A DNA stretch of 34,376 nucleotides from Acidobacteriota bacterium (GCA_022826825.1 JAJDUD010000009.1:1-34376); one strand, 5' to 3'. Positions 1 to 9,735 are shown, numbered from the stretch's first letter. The notes: generated by a model from the letters alone, not told the origin. Program-made: numbers and translations.

Positions 1-197
1 CCGAAGGGCCGCAGCGACGTACTTCCCACGGGCCAGATCGTGCGGCGAGACACCGCTGCGCCCCCACGCGCAGGAGATACGCGTTCGCCCGCCGGAGGCG
101 GGCGGTGCCGACCGGAGGTCGGCGTTCCAAGCCGTCTCCGCGATCTTGAGGACGCGCGGGGTGTGCAGGAGGACCCATCCCGGGCGTTTCTCCCGGT
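1..197 (-). repeat. Dispersed multi-hairpin repeat, left copy
   Basis: This gene-free stretch downstream of hutH holds a copy of the repeat, reading on the minus strand. Two perfect hairpins lie side by side: H1 at 107-123 (arms GCCGACC and GGTCGGC, 3-base loop) and H2 at 86-104 (arms CGCCCGCC and GGCGGGCG, 3-base loop), separated by two bases. Bases 1-11 are one side of a third hairpin, cut by the window edge. Positions 78-140 are identical, base for base, to the reverse complement of 34230-34292. Weaker similarity to the right-hand copy extends to about 197 (a GGGAGAAACG block and a CACACCCCG block). From 198 to 302 I see only a decayed GCGTTCCAGGCC trace and no gene. Confidence 0.85.
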
Positions 198-302
198 GGG
201 GGCCTGGAGGCCGCTACCGCGAGAACCGGCCAGCGTTCCAGGCCGGGTCGGCGCGAGCACAGACGGTCGGCGGGAGGCTGTTGACCGCGCCGCGGGATTC
301 GT

Positions 303-1820
303 TCAGTTGGCGAGGGCCGCGGCGGCGTAGTCCCGGAAACGGCCCGCGGCGATCAGCGTCGCCAACCCGGTGATGTCCGGGGATAGCGACCTGTCTTCGA
401 CGTAGGGCGGCGAGATCGCGCGCACCGTCGCGATCGCTTCCTCGAGTGGGCCGGAACTTCGCGCCGGGCGGTGGAACCCGATCCCCTGCACCGCCGCGAG
501 CAGCTCGATGGCGACGATGTGCTCGAGGTTGTCCAGCATGTCGTGGAGCCGGCGGGCCCCGTGGGTCGCCATGCTGACGTGGTCCTCCTGGTTGGCGGAG
601 GTCGGGATGCTGTCCACGCTCGCCGGATGGGCGAGCCCCTTGTTCTCCGAGGTGAGCGCGGCGGCGGTGATGCCGGCCATCATGAAACCGCTGTTCAGGC
701 CGCTGTCGTGGACGAGGAACGCCGGCAGCCGGCTCAGGTGCGGGTCCACCAGCAGGGCGGTCCGCCGTTCGGAGAGCGATCCGATCTCGGCGATGGCGAG
801 CGCCAGGATGTCCGCGGCGAAGGCCACGGGTTCCGCATGGAAGTTGCCGCCGGAGAGCACTTCCCCCGAGTCGGGGAACACCAGCGGGTTGTCGGTGACC
901 GCGTTCGCCTCGGTCTCGAGGAGCGAGGCGGCGTGGCGCAGGTTGTCGAGGCAGGCCCCCATCACCTGCGGCTGGCACCGGATCGAGTAGGGGTCCTGCA
1001 CCCGGTCGCAGTCGAGGTGCGAGGCGCGGATCTCGCTGCCGCGCATCAGGTCCCGGAGCACGCCGGCGACCGCGATCTGGCTCCGGTGGCCGCGGATCTC
1101 GTGGATGCGGGGATCGAACGGGACATCGCTGCCCTTGATGGCGTCGGTGGACATCGCGCCGGCCACGAGGGCGGCCGCCAGCACGTTCTCGGTCCGGAAA
1201 GCGGCCGCCAGCGCCAGGGCGGTCGAAACCTGGGTCCCGTTCAGGAGCGCCAGTCCTTCCTTCGGCGCGAGGCGCAGCGGCTCGAGACCGGCCCGGCGGA
1301 GCGCGTCGGCGGCGCTCAGCGATTCCTCTCCGATCCGGGCCTCTCCCTCCCCGATGAGCACTCCGGCGAGGTGGGCCAGCGGCGCCAGGTCTCCCGACGC
1401 CGCGACGGAGCCCTTGGCCGGAATCCGGGGAGCGATCCCGCGTTCGAGGAGCGCGCCGAGCGCCTCGACGAGCTCGAGGCGGACGCCGGAGTGCCCGCGG
1501 GCGAGCGCCATCACCTTCATCAGGATCACGAGCCGAACGACCTCGTCCCCGAGGTCCTCACCTACCCCCGCGGCGTGGGAACGGACGATGTTCTCCTGGA
1601 GCTTCCGGAGTTCGGTTTCGTCGATCCGCACGTGGACGAGATGCCCGCAGCCGGTGTTGACCCCGTAGACGGGACCGCCGCCGGCGATCGCGGCGTCCAC
1701 CGTGCCGGCCGCGGCGGCGACCCTTCGGCGGGCGTCCTCGCCGAGTTCGACCGATATCCGGTCGAGCCAGGCCGCGCGCAGGGTGGCGAGGGGGATCCTC
1801 TCCCCGATCGCGATCTTCAT
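303..1820 (-). CDS. hutH: Histidine ammonia-lyase
   Basis: First enzyme of histidine degradation: non-oxidative deamination of L-histidine to urocanate and ammonia in the cytoplasm. The 505-residue length is typical. The Ala141-Ser142-Gly143 triad inside [17 protein letters not shown] is the site that cyclises to the MIO electrophile in this family. Other conserved stretches are YGVNTGCGH (52-60) and, further on, [14 protein letters not shown] and the [11 protein letters not shown] region. The ATG at 1820 gives the expected MKIAIGER start. It overlaps the hutU stop codon by four bases (ATGA), so hutH is last in a hutF-hutU-hutH operon and probably depends on translation of hutU. The stop-free frame runs on upstream through hutU, but that part is shadow. 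Confidence 0.97.
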   Translation of the reverse strand: MKIAIGERIPLATLRAAWLDRISVELGEDARRRVAAAAGTVDAAIAGGGPVYGVNTGCGHLVHVRIDETELRKLQENIVRSHAAGVGEDLGDEVVRLVILMKVMALARGHSGVRLELVEALGALLERGIAPRIPAKGSVAASGDLAPLAHLAGVLIGEGEARIGEESLSAADALRRAGLEPLRLAPKEGLALLNGTQVSTALALAAAFRTENVLAAALVAGAMSTDAIKGSDVPFDPRIHEIRGHRSQIAVAGVLRDLMRGSEIRASHLDCDRVQDPYSIRCQPQVMGACLDNLRHAASLLETEANAVTDNPLVFPDSGEVLSGGNFHAEPVAFAADILALAIAEIGSLSERRTALLVDPHLSRLPAFLVHDSGLNSGFMMAGITAAALTSENKGLAHPASVDSIPTSANQEDHVSMATHGARRLHDMLDNLEHIVAIELLAAVQGIGFHRPARSSGPLEEAIATVRAISPPYVEDRSLSPDITGLATLIAAGRFRDYAAAALAN

Positions 1821-3490
1821 TCCCGGAGTCCGGGAACCATGGGCAGGTCGAGGCCGTGCTCGCGGGCGCAGGCGATGGCCTCTTCGTAGCCGGCGTCGGC
1901 GTGGCGCATGACCCCCGACGCCGGGTCGTTCCAGAGCACCCGCTCGATGCGGCGGCCGGCGGCGTCGCTGCCGTCGCAGACGATGACGAACCCGGCGTGC
2001 TGCGCGTATCCCATCCCGACGCCGCCGCCGTGATGGATGGAGACCCAGGTCGCGCCGCTCGCGGTGTTCAGTAGCGCGTTCAGGAAGGCCCAGTCGGAGA
2101 CCGCGTCGGAGCCGTCGCGCATCGCCTCGGTCTCCCGGTTGGGGCTCGCCACCGAGCCGCTGTCGAGGTGATCGCGGCCGATGACGATGGGGGCTTCGAG
2201 TTCTCCCCGGCGCACCATCTCGTTGAACGCGAGACCCAGCCGGTGGCGCTGTCCCAGCCCCACCCAGCAGATGCGCGCCGGCAGTCCCTGGAACTGGATG
2301 TTCTCGCGGGCCGCATCGAGCCAGTTGTGCAGATGCGGGTCGTCGGGGATCAGTTCCTTGACCCTGGCGTCCGTGCGGTAGATGTCCTCGGGGTTCCCCG
2401 AGAGGGCGGCCCAGCGGAAGGGTCCGATCCCGCGGCAGAAGAGGGGCCGGACGTAGGCGGGGACGAAGCCGGGGAAGGCGAACGCCCGGTCCACGCCGGC
2501 GCCGAGCGCTTCCTGGCGGATGTTGTTGCCGTAGTCGAAGGTCGGGACGCCGGCGTCGTGGAAGCCGAGCATGGCGCGGACGTGGTCGGCAATCGAACGG
2601 ACCGCGGCGGCCGCGACGGCGTCGGGGTCGCTCTCCCGCCGGGCGCGCCACTCCTCGACGCTCCAGCCGGCCGGCAGGTAGCCGTTCGCCGGGTCGTGCG
2701 CCGACGTCTGGTCGGTGAGGGCGTCGGGGCGGACCCCGCGGCGGAGCAGGTCGGGGAGCACTTCGGCGGCGTTCCCGCGCAGGCCGACCGTGAGCGGAGT
2801 CCGGGCGGCGACCGAGCCCTCGATCAGCGCGAGCGCCTCGTCCACCGTCCCGGCGCGGGTGTCGAGGTAGCCCGTGGCGAGCCGCCGTTCGATCCGGTCG
2901 GCCTGGCACTCGATCGCGAGCAGCGAGGCGCCGGCCATCTTCGCGGCCAGCGGCTGGGCGCCCCCCATGCCGCCGAGCCCGGCGGTCAGGATCCAGCGGC
3001 CGGACAGGTCGCCGCCGTAGTGCTGCCGGCCCATCTCGACGAAGGTCTCGTAGGTGCCCTGGACGATGCCCTGGCTGCCGATGTAAATCCAGGACCCCGC
3101 GGTCATCTGGCCGAACATCATCAGTCCCTTGCGGTCGAGTTCCCGGAAGTGCTCCCAGTTGGCCCACGCCGGCACCAGGTTGGAGTTGGCGATGAGCACC
3201 CGCGGCGCTTCGGGATGGGTCCGGAAGACGCCGACGGGTTTGCCGGACTGGACCAGCAGGGTCTCGTCCGCCTCGAGTTCCCGGAGCGCCGCGACGATCG
3301 CCTCGTAGGCCTCCCGGTTCCGGGCCGCCTTCCCGATGCCGCCGTAGACCACGAGGTCCTCGGGCCGCTCCGCGACCTCGGGATCGAGGTTGTTCATCAG
3401 CATGCGGAGCGGCGCCTCGGTGAGCCAGCTCTTCGCGGACAGGAGCGGGCCGGTCGGCGCCTTGACGGCGGGGGTCCGGACGGTCTTCAT
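1817..3490 (-). CDS. hutU: Urocanate hydratase (urocanase)
   Basis: Second step of histidine degradation: urocanate plus water to 4-imidazolone-5-propionate, using tightly bound NAD+. At 557 residues it is full length. Family signatures are [10 protein letters not shown] (49-58), the block [19 protein letters not shown] (127-145) and [15 protein letters not shown] (173-187). The later segment [15 protein letters not shown] contains the cysteine I believe corresponds to the essential family cysteine. The start is well set: GGAAGGAG lies 5 bases before the ATG, within the 13-base gap after the hutF stop. It overlaps hutH by four bases. Confidence 0.98.
   Translation of the reverse strand: MKTVRTPAVKAPTGPLLSAKSWLTEAPLRMLMNNLDPEVAERPEDLVVYGGIGKAARNREAYEAIVAALRELEADETLLVQSGKPVGVFRTHPEAPRVLIANSNLVPAWANWEHFRELDRKGLMMFGQMTAGSWIYIGSQGIVQGTYETFVEMGRQHYGGDLSGRWILTAGLGGMGGAQPLAAKMAGASLLAIECQADRIERRLATGYLDTRAGTVDEALALIEGSVAARTPLTVGLRGNAAEVLPDLLRRGVRPDALTDQTSAHDPANGYLPAGWSVEEWRARRESDPDAVAAAAVRSIADHVRAMLGFHDAGVPTFDYGNNIRQEALGAGVDRAFAFPGFVPAYVRPLFCRGIGPFRWAALSGNPEDIYRTDARVKELIPDDPHLHNWLDAARENIQFQGLPARICWVGLGQRHRLGLAFNEMVRRGELEAPIVIGRDHLDSGSVASPNRETEAMRDGSDAVSDWAFLNALLNTASGATWVSIHHGGGVGMGYAQHAGFVIVCDGSDAAGRRIERVLWNDPASGVMRHADAGYEEAIACAREHGLDLPMVPGLRE
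1820..1836 (-). promoter_or_regulatory. Hairpin abutting the hutH start codon
   Basis: A perfect 17-base palindrome (8-base arms TTCCCGGA and TCCGGGAA around one base) spans the last codons of hutU. In the minus-strand mRNA it folds as UUCCCGG, a 3-base loop and CCGGGAA, and its final A is the A of the hutH AUG. No Shine-Dalgarno sequence is visible upstream of hutH. A ribosome finishing hutU would have to open the hairpin, which would enforce translational coupling. The palindrome is seen; the role is inferred, and it could be chance within GC-rich codons. Confidence 0.4.
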
Positions 3491-3503
3491 GGGGCTCCTT
3501 CCG

Positions 3504-4862
3504 TCAGGGGGCTGCCCCCAGTTCCGTCAGCGCGGCGGCGAAATCCCTCGCCGTGGGGACGCGGTCCACATGCTCGCCGTCCATTACCTTCCATTCGCCG
3601 TGGACCATGACGCGTTCGATCGGTACCCGATGTCCCGAGAATAGCAGCGCGTCCAGCAGCGTGGCGGGGCCGTGGCCGGCCAGCATCGGGTCCTCGGCGT
3701 CCAGCACCACGAGGTCGGCGGGCGCCCCGGGAGCGAGCCCGAAGCGGGCCTGTCCGGCGGCCTGGGCGCCGCCCGCGAGCGCCCGCCGGAAGAGTTCCCG
3801 CCCGACGTGGGGATCCTCGACGGCGGCCACGTTCCGGGACTCCGAGGCGAGGCGCTGCCCGTATTCGAGCCAGCGCAGTTCCTCGAACGGATTGATCGTC
3901 GCCTGGCTGTCGGAGCCGATCGCCATCCGGCCCCCGGCGCGCAGGAAGCGCTCCAGCGGGAACAGGCCGTCGCCGAGGTTGCCCTCGGTGCTGGGGCAAA
4001 GGCACACCACCGCGCCCGAGGCGGCCAGATCGTGGGTCTCCCCGTCGTTGACGTGGGTGGCGTGGACTAGGCACCACGCCTCGTCCACGTCGAAGCGGTC
4101 CAGCAGCCAGCGCACCGGGCGGACGCCGCAGGCGCGGAGACAGTCCACGAGCTCCCGGCGCTGCTCCGCGATGTGGAGGTGCAGCGGCGCGCCGCTCGCC
4201 GCCGCGCGGGCCGCCACCTGGTGCAGGGAGGCCTCGCTGACCGCGCGCAGGCTGTGGGCGCCGATCCCGACCGTGACCCGTCCGGAAGCCGCTCCGGCGG
4301 CGCGTTCGTGGTGGGCGAGGAAGCTCTCGACCTCCATCGCGAAACGCCGTTGCCGCGCCTCGGGAGCCGGACGGTCGAAACCCGCGCGTTCGTAGAGCAC
4401 CGGGACGTAGATCAGCCGGATGCCGCTGTCCCGGGCCGCCGTGCGGAGTGCCCCGAACATGGCGTCGGCGTCGTTCCCCGTGCGGCCGCGGAACAGATAG
4501 TGGAACTCGACGACCGAGGTATAGCCGCTCGCGAGCATCTCCGTGTACGCCTGCCGCGCGACGGCGGCGAGGTTCCCGGCGTCGAGCCGGCCGGTGAGTT
4601 CGTACATGCGCTCGCGCCAGGTCCAGAACGAATCGCGCCCGGCGCCGGAGCGGTGCTCGGTCCTTCCGGCCAGCGCCCGCTGGAACGCGTGGCTGTGGGC
4701 GTTGGTCAGGCCGGGGATCACGATCCCGGCGATGAGCGCGCCGGCCGGCGGAGAGGGAACGCCCGCCGTGACCTCGACGATCTCGCCGTCGCGGATGCTC
4801 AGCAGCACATCCTCCGCCCATCCGTTTCCGAGCAGGGCGCGGCGCGCCAGGATCCGTTTCAT
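3504..4862 (-). CDS. hutF: Formimidoylglutamate deiminase
   Basis: Hydrolyses N-formimidoyl-L-glutamate to N-formyl-L-glutamate and ammonia, the branch normally finished by HutG. It is an amidohydrolase-fold enzyme of 452 residues. The metal-binding set is visible: His56 and His58 in NAHSHAFQR, His230 in LHLHIAEQ, His267 and His270 in VHATH, and Asp318 in [10 protein letters not shown]. The C-terminus has the usual [12 protein letters not shown] strand. I chose the ATG at 4862 ([11 protein letters not shown]); a GTG at 4886 would add eight residues but leave only 15 bases to divergent hutI. hutU follows after 13 bases. It resembles other amidohydrolases, but the hut context and the [11 protein letters not shown] block make HutF the clear choice. 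Confidence 0.95.
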   Translation of the reverse strand: MKRILARRALLGNGWAEDVLLSIRDGEIVEVTAGVPSPPAGALIAGIVIPGLTNAHSHAFQRALAGRTEHRSGAGRDSFWTWRERMYELTGRLDAGNLAAVARQAYTEMLASGYTSVVEFHYLFRGRTGNDADAMFGALRTAARDSGIRLIYVPVLYERAGFDRPAPEARQRRFAMEVESFLAHHERAAGAASGRVTVGIGAHSLRAVSEASLHQVAARAAASGAPLHLHIAEQRRELVDCLRACGVRPVRWLLDRFDVDEAWCLVHATHVNDGETHDLAASGAVVCLCPSTEGNLGDGLFPLERFLRAGGRMAIGSDSQATINPFEELRWLEYGQRLASESRNVAAVEDPHVGRELFRRALAGGAQAAGQARFGLAPGAPADLVVLDAEDPMLAGHGPATLLDALLFSGHRVPIERVMVHGEWKVMDGEHVDRVPTARDFAAALTELGAAP

Positions 4863-4901
4863 CGGCGTTCTCGAACTTTGGCACACGCTATCGTCGGACG
4901 C

Positions 4902-6122
4902 GTGGACCGCTGGGACCTTCTACTGACCGACGCCCGGGTCGCGACGATGCGCGCGGGCGCCACCGATCCCTACGGCGTGATCGACGGCGGGGCTCTCGCG
5001 ATTCGGGACGGGGAGATCGCCTGGGTGGGGCCCGGAGCCGCCCTCCCTTCCCACCGGGCGGAAGAGGTCCGTTCGCTCGACGGGCGCTGGGTCACGCCCG
5101 CCCTGATCGACTGCCACACCCACCTGGTTTTCGGCGGCGACCGCGGGAGCGAGTTCGAAGCGCGTCTCGGAGGGGTCCGTTACGAGGAACTGGCGGCCTC
5201 CGGCGGCGGGATCATGGCCACCGTGCGGGCTACCCGGGCCGCCTCGGCCGAAGAGCTCTTCCGAAGTGCGCTCGGCCGCCTGGAGGCGATGGCGGGGGAG
5301 GGGGCGGCGACCGTCGAGATCAAGTCCGGCTACGGCCTGGACCTGGAGACCGAACTCCGGATGCTCGAGGTGGCGCGCCGTCTCGGCCGCGCCTCCGGGC
5401 TGACGGTGCGGACCACGCTGCTCGCCGCCCACGCGGTGCCGCCGGAGTTCGAGGGGAGGCCGGACGACTATCTCGCCTTCGTCGGCGACGAGGTGCTGCC
5501 CCGGGCGGCCGGCGAGGGCCTCGTGGATGCCGTGGACGGCTACTGCGAGACGGTCGCCTTCAGCGCTGTGCAACTCGCGGGATTGTTCGAGCGCGCCCGG
5601 GAATTGGGGTTGCCGGTCAAGCTGCACGCCGATCAACTCAGCGACGGTGGCGGGGCGGCGCTCGCGGCGCGCTTCGGGGCGCTTTCCGCCGATCACCTGG
5701 AATACACGCCGGAGGCGGGCATCGAGGCGCTCGCGGGCGCCGGCACGGTGGCGGTCTTGCTGCCCGGCGCCTTCCTGACGCTCGGCCAGAGCCAGCGGCC
5801 TCCGGTCGGCGCCCTACGCCGGCACGGAGTCCCGGTCGCGCTCGCGACCGACTGCAACCCGGGGACGTCGCCGCTCGGATCGCTTCCCGAAGCGATGGCG
5901 CTGGCTGCCCGGCTCTACGGGCTGACGCCGGCGGAGTGCCTTGCCGGGGTGACGCGTCACGCGGCGCGGGCGCTCGGGCTCCAGCACGACCGGGGGACGC
6001 TCGAAGCGGGGAAGCGCGCCGACATTGCGATCTGGGACATCGGCCATCCGCGCGATCTGACCTACTGGCTCGGGCGGCGGCAGCTCGCGGGTCTGCTGGT
6101 CGCCGGGCAGGATCGCTCGTAG
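4902..6122 (+). CDS. hutI: Imidazolonepropionase
   Basis: Third step of the hut pathway: opens the ring of 4-imidazolone-5-propionate to give N-formimidoyl-L-glutamate. The protein is 406 residues, usual for HutI. Metal and substrate residues: His72 and His74 in IDCHTHLVFGG, His177 in LLAAHAVP, His242 in KLHADQLSDGGG and Asp317 in ATDCNPGTSPLGS. The GTG at 4902 gives the classical N-terminus MDRWDLLLTDARVATM; the next ATG, at 4947, would cut off the first strand. It is transcribed away from hutF, with only 39 bases between start codons, so the two promoters must overlap or the transcripts carry very short leaders. I see no clear Shine-Dalgarno sequence. Confidence 0.97.
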   Translation: MDRWDLLLTDARVATMRAGATDPYGVIDGGALAIRDGEIAWVGPGAALPSHRAEEVRSLDGRWVTPALIDCHTHLVFGGDRGSEFEARLGGVRYEELAASGGGIMATVRATRAASAEELFRSALGRLEAMAGEGAATVEIKSGYGLDLETELRMLEVARRLGRASGLTVRTTLLAAHAVPPEFEGRPDDYLAFVGDEVLPRAAGEGLVDAVDGYCETVAFSAVQLAGLFERARELGLPVKLHADQLSDGGGAALAARFGALSADHLEYTPEAGIEALAGAGTVAVLLPGAFLTLGQSQRPPVGALRRHGVPVALATDCNPGTSPLGSLPEAMALAARLYGLTPAECLAGVTRHAARALGLQHDRGTLEAGKRADIAIWDIGHPRDLTYWLGRRQLAGLLVAGQDRS

Positions 6123-6271
6123 CCGGTCGAGACTTCCGGGATCCCATTCAAGGCCGCAACCGTCAGAATCCGCACTCCCGATCGAACCTTTCGCGGCGCC
6201 TGATCGTTGCTGAACCGAACGACGCTGTGCGCGTTCGATTCCCGATCCCGGCAAAGGAGCCCAAGACCCCC

Positions 6272-6766
6272 ATGGCCAAGGCCACGCACTACATCCCGAA
6301 CCGCGCGAACGCGGTTACTCCGTATCTCGTCGTCCGCGACGGACAAGCCGCGCTCGCCTGGTACCAGGAGGTGCTCGGCGCGACCGTGGACTCCTCGATG
6401 GAGGGCGAGGGCGGCGCCGTCATGCACGCGGAACTCCGCTTTGGAGAGAGCCAGATCTACATGGCCCAGGAGTTTCCCGGGCCGCCGGCGGAAGCCGGCT
6501 TCGTCTCCCCGGACACCCTGGGCGGGACGAGCACCACGATCCACCTCTACGTGCCCGACGTGGACGCGGTGCACGCGAAGGCCATGGCCGAGGGCGCCCG
6601 CGAGATCCGTCCTCCCCAGGACCAGTTCTGGGGAGACCGCATGTCGAACGTCGTGGATCCCTTCGGGCATCGCTGGAGCCTCGCGACCCACATCGAGGAC
6701 CTCAGCGAAGCGGAACTCGAGGCCCGCGCCGCCGCGGCGGCGGCGGAGTTCGAGGGGCAGCAGTAG
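6272..6766 (+). CDS. VOC-fold (PhnB/glyoxalase-like) protein
   Basis: A 164-residue protein of the vicinal-oxygen-chelate superfamily, PhnB-like branch. The N-terminal NAVTPYLVVRDGQAALAWYQEVLGA is the first beta-alpha-beta unit. STTIHLYVPDVDAVHAKAMAEGA opens the second, which ends in DPFGHRWSLATHIEDLS, typical of this branch. AAAGGAG at 6253-6259 lies 12 bases before the ATG, a slightly long spacing. The C-terminal 20 residues are an alanine/glutamate-rich helix. Substrate cannot be told from sequence; members include resistance proteins, isomerases and proteins of unknown role. It follows hutI by 149 bases on the same strand but shows no functional link to it. Confidence 0.85.
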   Translation: MAKATHYIPNRANAVTPYLVVRDGQAALAWYQEVLGATVDSSMEGEGGAVMHAELRFGESQIYMAQEFPGPPAEAGFVSPDTLGGTSTTIHLYVPDVDAVHAKAMAEGAREIRPPQDQFWGDRMSNVVDPFGHRWSLATHIEDLSEAELEARAAAAAAEFEGQQ

Positions 6767-6884
6767 GCGGTGCGGATGTCTCCAAATCGCGGTTTCGCGG
6801 CGCTGCCGGCCGCGGGGCCGACCTGTTGAGACACTGCCGTCCATGATCTTTGATCCGTGCATCACGCGAGCGTAAGCTGCTCTC

Positions 6885-7151
6885 ATGGCTGTTGACACCG
6901 CAGGCATTCGAGCCCAACTCGAAGGACTGCACAATCTCCCCACACCGGTGCGCGCATGGCGTGTCGAGGAAGGACTCGACGCCACGGACGATCCCGCCGT
7001 GTGGATCTGGGCCGTGATCGAGCAGAGCGACGCCGACGCAGACACGTTGCGGAGGCTCAAGGCGATGGCCCGCGATGTGGTCCGCGACGGGACCGGCCTC
7101 TGGGCATACGTGCTCGTTCGGGGTGCGGATGAGGCTGAAGTGATCGCTTGA
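6885..7151 (+). CDS. Small acidic protein paired with HEPN-like gene
   Basis: An 88-residue acidic protein, MAVDTAGIRAQ onward, rich in Asp and Glu, with a WIWAVIEQSDADADTLRRLKAMARDVV core that looks like one strand followed by one helix, and a terminal LWAYVLVRGADEAE strand. I do not recognise a named domain. Its stop codon overlaps the TTG start of the next gene (TTGA, 7148-7151), so the two are translated together. The partner looks like a HEPN-fold protein, so an antitoxin or accessory role is plausible by analogy with other HEPN two-gene modules. That is inference from gene order only. Confidence 0.7.
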   Translation: MAVDTAGIRAQLEGLHNLPTPVRAWRVEEGLDATDDPAVWIWAVIEQSDADADTLRRLKAMARDVVRDGTGLWAYVLVRGADEAEVIA

Positions 7152-7657
7152 GCTTGCCTCGCGACCTTCTCGCCCAGGCGACCCTGCTGGCCACCAAGGA
7201 GCCCAGACGGCCCAGCCAGGCCAGCCTGCGTCGCAGTGTGTCAGCGTGTTACTACGCGCTGTTCCATCTCTTGGTGGACGCGGCTGCGCGGCGTCTCGTC
7301 TCGGGCAATGATCGCCAAGGACTACGCAACTGCATCAGTCGCGCCTTCGACCACGGGGTAATGAAGCGCGTGGCGCGCCAATTCGCCGAGCACAGCGTAT
7401 CGCCCAGATTAGCGCCCGGCCTGAACGGCTTGCCGCTGCAGGACGAGATAGTCAGGGTCGCGGCGGCATTCGTCGACCTTCAGCAGCACCGGCATGAGGC
7501 CGACTACGACATGGGGAGACGGTTCACACGACTGGAGGTTCTCAGCATCGTCAGTGACGCTGAGCGCGCCTTTGTCGACTGGAGTGCGGTGCGCAATTCG
7601 GTCCAGGCCGACACCTTTGTAGTGGGCTTGCTGACGTTCGAGAAGATACGACCGTAA
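7148..7657 (+). CDS. HEPN-like protein, putative RNase toxin
   Basis: A 169-residue protein. The early helix SLRRSVSACYYALFHLLVDAA (about 26-46) is the pattern seen at the start of many HEPN-fold proteins. A later helix contains LQQHRHEADYD, where a polar/Arg-His cluster sits at the position of the HEPN active site, though it is not the textbook Rx4-6H. Many HEPN proteins are metal-independent RNases in toxin-antitoxin or abortive-infection modules. The TTG at 7148 is favoured because it overlaps the upstream stop codon. The only thing between its TAA and 7844 is an unsupported 37-codon frame (7658-7771). Fold assignment fairly likely, function uncertain. Confidence 0.7.
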   Translation: MSLPRDLLAQATLLATKEPRRPSQASLRRSVSACYYALFHLLVDAAARRLVSGNDRQGLRNCISRAFDHGVMKRVARQFAEHSVSPRLAPGLNGLPLQDEIVRVAAAFVDLQQHRHEADYDMGRRFTRLEVLSIVSDAERAFVDWSAVRNSVQADTFVVGLLTFEKIRP

Positions 7658-7844
7658 GTGGACGCGGAGGACTTGCGCTTCGAGACAGGGCTCGACGCCG
7701 AGCGTCCGGAAGGGGAGTTGGTCGAGGGCACGCGCCATGCGGTGCTGGGCCGGGCCACCCTGCGTTGGTAGCCGCGGCGCGTTCCCGATCAGCTCGCCCA
7801 CGCCCGCCCGCGGCTGGTCTTGCACGAAGGCTGAACGCCCCTCC

Positions 7845-9644
7845 TCAGAGCGTCCGGAGGAACGCGATCAGGGCGGGGAGGTCGTCGTCGCTCACCTCGA
7901 CGCCGAGCCCCGGATGGACCTCGAAGACCTCTTCGAGGGACTTTGCGGAGCCGTCGTGGAGGAGCGCCCGCCGGAACCTGACTCCCCGGAGCGACGGCGG
8001 GTTGAACCGGTCGCGTCCCAGTTCGTCGGTCAGGCCCACGTTGTGGACCCCCGGTGAGGTGTAGTTCGGGGCGGTGTGGCAGCGGTTGCAGGCGTAGCGG
8101 TCGAACGCGTCCTGTCCCGCCGCCAGGAGCGCCGGTTCCGGAGACGCGCTGACCTCCGGGAGTTCGAGGGTGCGCAGGTAGGCGGCGAGGTCGCTCACCT
8201 CGCGGTCCTCGAGTTGCCGGCCGCGGAGGGTGGTGCGGACGGACTTGACCACCTGGTCCTCGAGCCTGCGGATCGCTCCGTCCCAGGCCCACGGCTTCGT
8301 GTCCGCCACCCCGAGCAGCGAAAGGACCCGCTTGGGCGCGCCGTAGGTGCCGTCGCCCAGGGTGTCCGAGAGACGGTGGTTGGTGTGGCCCTGCGTGTGG
8401 CAGCTCGCGCAGCTCATCCAGCCGCGGAGCGAGAGCGACGCGTCGTGAAAGAGCAGCTCCCCGCGTTCCACGGCGGTGAGCGGAGCCGCCGGCCCGAGGG
8501 GTATCCGGGCCAGCTCGGTCTGCTCGGCGAGCGAGACCACCGAGATCTCGTCGGACCGGGTGTTGGCCACGTAGAGGAGCCCGTTCCCGCCGGCCGCGAT
8601 CGCCGACGGGCCGCGCCCCACCCGCGCGTGACTCATCCGCCGGGCGTCGGCGCCGCCAAACGCGAGCCGGCCGACGCCGGAGAGCGCGATGACCAGCTCG
8701 CCCTCGGGCGAGACGACCATCGCCGCCGGGTCTCCCGACGGGGTGAGGACATCGCCGAGATCCATGATCCGGGTGCGCCGCACCAGGCGCGGGTTGCCGG
8801 AAACCAGGTCGTCCACCGGCATCAGGCTGACGCTGTTCGTGATGAACACCCCCCAGCGGATGTCGTCCGAGGTGGTGTGCATCCCGGTGTGGAGCTCCTG
8901 GTGGGTGATCCCGAGCCTTCCGTCCGGCAGGAGCGTCAGTCCCCTGAGGTTGTGACCGGTGAGTTCGGTCGCGCGAAGCAGTTCGCCGCGGGCGGCCGAA
9001 ACGATCGCGAGGCCCCCGCCGAAGGCGTCGGCCACGAGCAGGTTCCCGTCGCCCAGGAACAGCATTTCCTGCGGCTCGAAGGGGAGATCGGCGACCCAGC
9101 GCGGCGTACCCAGATCCCTGGCCGCCGCATCCGGACCCGTGAGGTCGTACATCTGCACCCGCCGCGGCCAGAGGCAGGAAACGGCCAGCGACGCATCGTG
9201 CCGGGCTGCCCGGATCGGGTAGCGGCAGGTCGGGACGGCCGCCTTCACCTCCAGGAGCGGGGCCGCGGCGGCCGCCGGGAAGGGGCCGGAAGCCGTCCAG
9301 TCGCCGTTTCCGGGACCGAGCACCAGGAGCTCGTGCGCTCCGTGGTCGATGGCGAGCACCCGCCCGCCGCCGTCCGGGAGGAGTACGAGGTCGGTGATGT
9401 TGCCGCCGGCCGGGGCCTCTCCCAGGAGGGTGAGGTCGCCGGTGCGGATGACGCTGACCGTTCCGGCGCGGTTGCCGACCAGGAGCGCCTCACCGGCCGG
9501 GGTTCCCGGCGCGAGGACGACCGCCTGGGGACGGCGGGGCGCCTCGGCAACCGCCGCGCTCCCGAGACCCAGCCAGACCGCTCCGGCGGCGAGGCCCAGC
9601 GCGGCGATCCGGCGTCCCGGGAGCGGCATCCGCATGTCCCGCAT
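7845..9644 (-). CDS. Secreted beta-propeller/di-haem cytochrome c protein
   Basis: A 599-residue exported protein. A signal peptide lies at 1-33 (arginines, then IAALGLAAGAVWLGLGSAAVA). Residues 40-390 have the repeated short strands of a YVTN-type beta-propeller (LLVGNRAGTVSVIRTGDL, LLYVANTRSDEISVVSL). Two c-type haem sites follow: CASCH at 412-416 and CNRCH at 519-523. The second half resembles di-haem cytochrome c peroxidase/MauG proteins (GAPKRVLSLLGVADTKPWAWDG; FNPPSLRGVRFRRALLHDG). It should be periplasmic and either oxidise a substrate or pass electrons. The ATG at 9644 is chosen because it opens the signal peptide; the frame continues upstream without protein-like character. It is divergent from the Rieske gene with a 91-base gap. 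Confidence 0.88.
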   Translation of the reverse strand: MRDMRMPLPGRRIAALGLAAGAVWLGLGSAAVAEAPRRPQAVVLAPGTPAGEALLVGNRAGTVSVIRTGDLTLLGEAPAGGNITDLVLLPDGGGRVLAIDHGAHELLVLGPGNGDWTASGPFPAAAAAPLLEVKAAVPTCRYPIRAARHDASLAVSCLWPRRVQMYDLTGPDAAARDLGTPRWVADLPFEPQEMLFLGDGNLLVADAFGGGLAIVSAARGELLRATELTGHNLRGLTLLPDGRLGITHQELHTGMHTTSDDIRWGVFITNSVSLMPVDDLVSGNPRLVRRTRIMDLGDVLTPSGDPAAMVVSPEGELVIALSGVGRLAFGGADARRMSHARVGRGPSAIAAGGNGLLYVANTRSDEISVVSLAEQTELARIPLGPAAPLTAVERGELLFHDASLSLRGWMSCASCHTQGHTNHRLSDTLGDGTYGAPKRVLSLLGVADTKPWAWDGAIRRLEDQVVKSVRTTLRGRQLEDREVSDLAAYLRTLELPEVSASPEPALLAAGQDAFDRYACNRCHTAPNYTSPGVHNVGLTDELGRDRFNPPSLRGVRFRRALLHDGSAKSLEEVFEVHPGLGVEVSDDDLPALIAFLRTL

Positions 9645-9735
9645 TGTATGGCGGGTCGAACGGCCTTCGCGTGGCGCCTTACGGGAATCAGCGGACGGCA
9701 GATGCTCCAGAATTCGGCGGAGCGAGGGAACTCGG

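Noticed and set aside
1817..3167. In-frame upstream extension of hutH to 3167
   Set aside because: The frame is open only because hutU is GC-rich. The real HutH N-terminus, [10 protein letters not shown], starts at 1820.
2168..3610. 480-codon open frame on the plus strand
   Set aside because: It is antisense to hutU, has biased Arg/Gly/Val/Pro content and no domain; it arises from the GC-rich third positions of hutU.
7658..7771. 37-codon frame directly after the HEPN-like gene
   Set aside because: GTG follows the stop codon at once and the peptide is acidic, but there is no ribosome site or recognisable sequence; too short to support.
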